Shown: positions 6,411 to 8,022 of the stretch, one piece after another
Layout: every line of letters starts with the position of its first letter
How positions within the stretch are numbered: the stretch's first letter is position 1
DNA from: Chloroflexota bacterium
Lineage (GTDB): Bacteria; Chloroflexota; Anaerolineae; Promineifilales; Promineifilaceae
Reading direction: 5' to 3'
Assembly (NCBI GenBank): GCA_020353135.1
Contig: CP070688.1
Coordinates: 2,491,995-2,500,016 of the forward strand
Length of the DNA: 8,022 nt
Position numbers and translations under genes: made by a program
Notes under the pieces: generated by a model
Seen by the model: the letters and a program-made list of their open reading frames with translations, nothing else
What the model was told of the DNA's origin: nothing
The model's database searches: none

Positions 6411-6424
6411 CTGTCGGCCGACAG
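6411..6424. terminator. Perfect 14-bp palindrome after the MFS stop
   Basis: CTGTCGGCCGACAG begins 3 nt after the MFS stop codon (6406-6408) and is followed by CTTT on the + strand. As RNA it would fold as a 5-bp stem with a GGCC loop. It may terminate the MFS transcript and, from the other side, aspS. The T-run is too short for a classical intrinsic terminator. A second 10-bp palindrome, GAGTTAACTC, follows at 6435-6444. Confidence 0.4.
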
Positions 6425-6460
6425 CTTTCCAAGGGAGTTAACTCGAGCGCACGGCCCCGG

Positions 6461-6478
6461 GCGCTACTCCTTTAGCGC
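6461..6478. repeat. Inverted repeat spanning the aspS stop codon
   Basis: GCGCTA (6461-6466) and TAGCGC (6473-6478) are perfect 6-bp arms with a 6-nt loop. The aspS stop (TAG, 6466-6464) lies in one arm and the last sense codons in loop and other arm, so the hairpin would form at the very end of aspS mRNA. On the minus strand the loop reads AAGGAG, a Shine-Dalgarno-like sequence, but no gene follows it, so this is probably coincidence. Confidence 0.4.
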
Positions 6479-8022
6479 GATGTGCAGATCGTCTAATTGA
6501 CGCTCATCCACGGCCGACGGCGCGTCAGCCATGAGATCAGCCGCGTTCTGGCTCTTTGGAAAGGCCGTGACTTCGCGGATGTTGGGTTCGCCAGCCATCA
6601 ACATGACCAGTCGATCGATGCCTGGCGCGATTCCGCCGTGCGGAGGCGTGCCATATTCGAAGGCATCCAACATGTGGCCGAACTGTTCGCGCGCCTCTTC
6701 CATGGTGAAGCCGATGAGGGCCATGATCTTCTGCTGAAGCTCGCGCTCGTGAATTCGGATGCTGCCGCCGCCTACTTCGTATCCGTTACAGACCAGATCA
6801 TACTGTTCGCTGAGAACGGCCGCCGGATCGCTGTCGAGCAACGGTATGTGCTCGCGCTTTGGGGCAGTGAACATATGATGACTCGGCGCGTAGTGCCCTT
6901 CCTCAAGGTCCGCTTCAAAGAGAGGAAAGTCGACGATCCAGGCGAAGGCCAGCTCGTTGCGTCCTTTGAAGCCAAGGCGTTCGCCAATTTCATCACGCAT
7001 TGCGCCCAGCACCGCGTGAACCACGCGGAGTTCGTCACTGGCAAACAGCAGCAGGTCGCCGGGTTCTGCTTCCAGCAAGTCCATCAACTCAGTCAGTTGC
7101 TCGACCGTAAAGAACTTGGTGATAAATCCTTTGATCTGTTCGCTGTCGGCGTCAATGGCCATCCAGGCCAAACCTTTGGCGCCGGTCTCACGGGCGATCT
7201 CTTCCAGTTCCTCGATTTGCCTACGGCTGTAGCTACCGCACCCAGGCGCTCTCAGCGCTTTGACCGGCCGGCCGGCGGCGACATTTTCGGAGAAGACCCG
7301 GAATGCGCTCTTCCCGGCGATGTCAGAGACGTCGACCAATTCCAACTCAACGCGCAAATCAGGCCGGTCAGTTCCAAATCTGGCCATTGACTCGGCATAG
7401 CTCAGGCGAGGAAACTCTCTATAGGCCAACGGGACATCACTGGCCGCCTCCACCATGCCGATCATGAGCTCTTCCAACAGATCCAGGACGTCGTCGCGCT
7501 CAGCAAAGCTCATTTCCAGGTCCAATTGGGTAAATTCTGGCTGACGATCGGCCCTTTGGTCTTCATCGCGGAAGCAACGGGCGATCTGGAAGTATCGCTC
7601 GTAGCCGGCCACCATCAGCAACTGCTTCAGCTGTTGCGGGCTTTGAGGCAAGGCGTAGAATCTGCCAGGGTGCACCCTGCTAGGAACCAAGTAATCTCGA
7701 GCGCCTTCCGGCGTACTCTTGAACAGGATAGGTGTTTCAACCTCAATGAAATCACGAGCGTCCAGAAAGTCGCGAATGTATTTGACAGCTTTGTGACGAA
7801 TAACCAGATTGCGCTGCATCCGGGGTCGTCGCAGATCGAGGTAGCGATACTTCAAGCGCAATGCCTCGTCAACACTCTCGTCACCACTGACCGGAATGGG
7901 GGGCGTTTTCGAGACGTTAAGTATTACCAATTCATCGGTCAACACCTCGATCTTGCCAGTGACCATTTCGGGATTCTCTTGACCGGCCGGCCGGCGAGAC
8001 ACCGTGCCAATGACCTGTAAGA
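6464..8022 (-). CDS. aspS: Aspartyl-tRNA synthetase, bacterial type (N-terminus beyond the window)
   Basis: A class II synthetase that charges tRNA-Asp with aspartate. About 519 residues are visible of a usual roughly 590, so about 70 N-terminal residues (most of the anticodon-binding OB domain) lie past the right edge. The frame stays open to the edge (LQVIGTVSRRPAG), so the GTG near 8002 is not a start. Read from the edge: the end of the OB domain; the hinge with YRYLDLRRP; motif 1 (FIEVETPIL, about 7747-7721); the catalytic block RYFQIARCFRDEDQRADRQP and FTQLDLEMSF including motif 2 (about 7597-7503); a GAD insertion domain (about 7300-7000), which marks the bacterial type; YAPSHHMFTAPK; GGGSIRIHE; and motif 3 (GIAPGIDRLVMLM, about 6634-6596). 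A Gly occurs in RPAGQENP, where discriminating enzymes usually have Lys; this may mean relaxed tRNA-Asn specificity. The C-terminus is complete. Confidence 0.97.
   Translation of the reverse strand, partial: LQVIGTVSRRPAGQENPEMVTGKIEVLTDELVILNVSKTPPIPVSGDESVDEALRLKYRYLDLRRPRMQRNLVIRHKAVKYIRDFLDARDFIEVETPILFKSTPEGARDYLVPSRVHPGRFYALPQSPQQLKQLLMVAGYERYFQIARCFRDEDQRADRQPEFTQLDLEMSFAERDDVLDLLEELMIGMVEAASDVPLAYREFPRLSYAESMARFGTDRPDLRVELELVDVSDIAGKSAFRVFSENVAAGRPVKALRAPGCGSYSRRQIEELEEIARETGAKGLAWMAIDADSEQIKGFITKFFTVEQLTELMDLLEAEPGDLLLFASDELRVVHAVLGAMRDEIGERLGFKGRNELAFAWIVDFPLFEADLEEGHYAPSHHMFTAPKREHIPLLDSDPAAVLSEQYDLVCNGYEVGGGSIRIHERELQQKIMALIGFTMEEAREQFGHMLDAFEYGTPPHGGIAPGIDRLVMLMAGEPNIREVTAFPKSQNAADLMADAPSAVDERQLDDLHIALKE

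Larger units (their letters stand above)
800..7992. repeat. Dispersed octamer GGCCGGCC, five copies
   Basis: Exact copies at 800-807 (fabH), 1531-1538 (upstream of fabH), 5249-5256 (MFS gene), 7266-7273 and 7985-7992 (aspS). The octamer is palindromic. By rough estimate for mid-50s GC, fewer than one copy is expected in 8 kb. GGCCGG and its complement CCGGCC together occur about 35 times by hand count. The copies are not in fixed reading frames or spacing. This entry records a dispersed motif, not one continuous element. Confidence 0.6.

Noticed and set aside
6497..7390. Long plus-strand ORF (297 codons) opposite aspS, and another at 7526-8020
   Set aside because: Both lie antisense to clearly conserved AspRS sequence. 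Their translations have no recognisable motifs, and long antisense ORFs are common opposite GC-rich genes.
1..8022. Mobile element, CRISPR array, tRNA/rRNA gene, toxin-antitoxin or phage-defence cassette
   Set aside because: No terminal inverted repeats, transposase motifs, regularly spaced repeats, cloverleaf-like segments or paired small toxin/antitoxin ORFs were found. All sizeable genes are housekeeping or envelope types.

Overview
The window reads as ordinary chromosomal DNA from a free-living bacterium, most likely a member of the Chloroflexota (Anaerolineae/Caldilineae-like). That placement is inference. It rests on the mid-range to high GC content by eye, the large membrane-anchored HELQH metalloprotease with a Pro/Thr-rich linker and an immune-inhibitor-A-like C-terminus, the style of the 14-helix MFS transporter, and a bacterial-type AspRS with a GAD insert. 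There are no rRNA or tRNA genes, CRISPR arrays, transposases or phage genes. Gene density is normal.

Layout from left to right: (1) the 3' end of a thioredoxin/glutaredoxin-fold gene (+, cut by the left edge). (2) Convergent to it, fabH (-), the ketoacyl-ACP synthase that starts fatty acid synthesis, with an unusual arginine-rich C-terminal extension. (3) A divergent intergenic region of about 400 bp with no convincing gene. (4) A long membrane-anchored zinc metalloprotease (+). (5) Convergent to that, a small YtxH-family membrane protein (-), separated by a short run of degenerate 16-bp repeats and a hairpin. (6) A divergent promoter region of about 195 bp. (7) A probable two-gene operon (+): a stand-alone NifU N-terminal-type domain protein and a DHA2-type MFS exporter, 32 bp apart. 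(8) A 55-bp convergent intergenic region packed with palindromes. (9) aspS (-), aspartyl-tRNA synthetase, whose start lies beyond the right edge.

The genes do not form an obvious pathway: lipid initiation, extracellular proteolysis, envelope protein, export and translation are unrelated housekeeping or envelope functions. Coding strands alternate, giving three convergent junctions (about 186-275, 4049-4093, 6409-6463) and two divergent ones (1476-1903, 4334-4528). Each convergent junction holds at least one inverted repeat, but none is a textbook terminator with a U-tract.

I see no convincing new multi-gene system. The points most worth a second look are the hybrid protease architecture, the FabH tail, a glycine in AspRS at a position tied to tRNA-Asn mischarging, and strong enrichment of the octamer GGCCGGCC (five copies in 8 kb).
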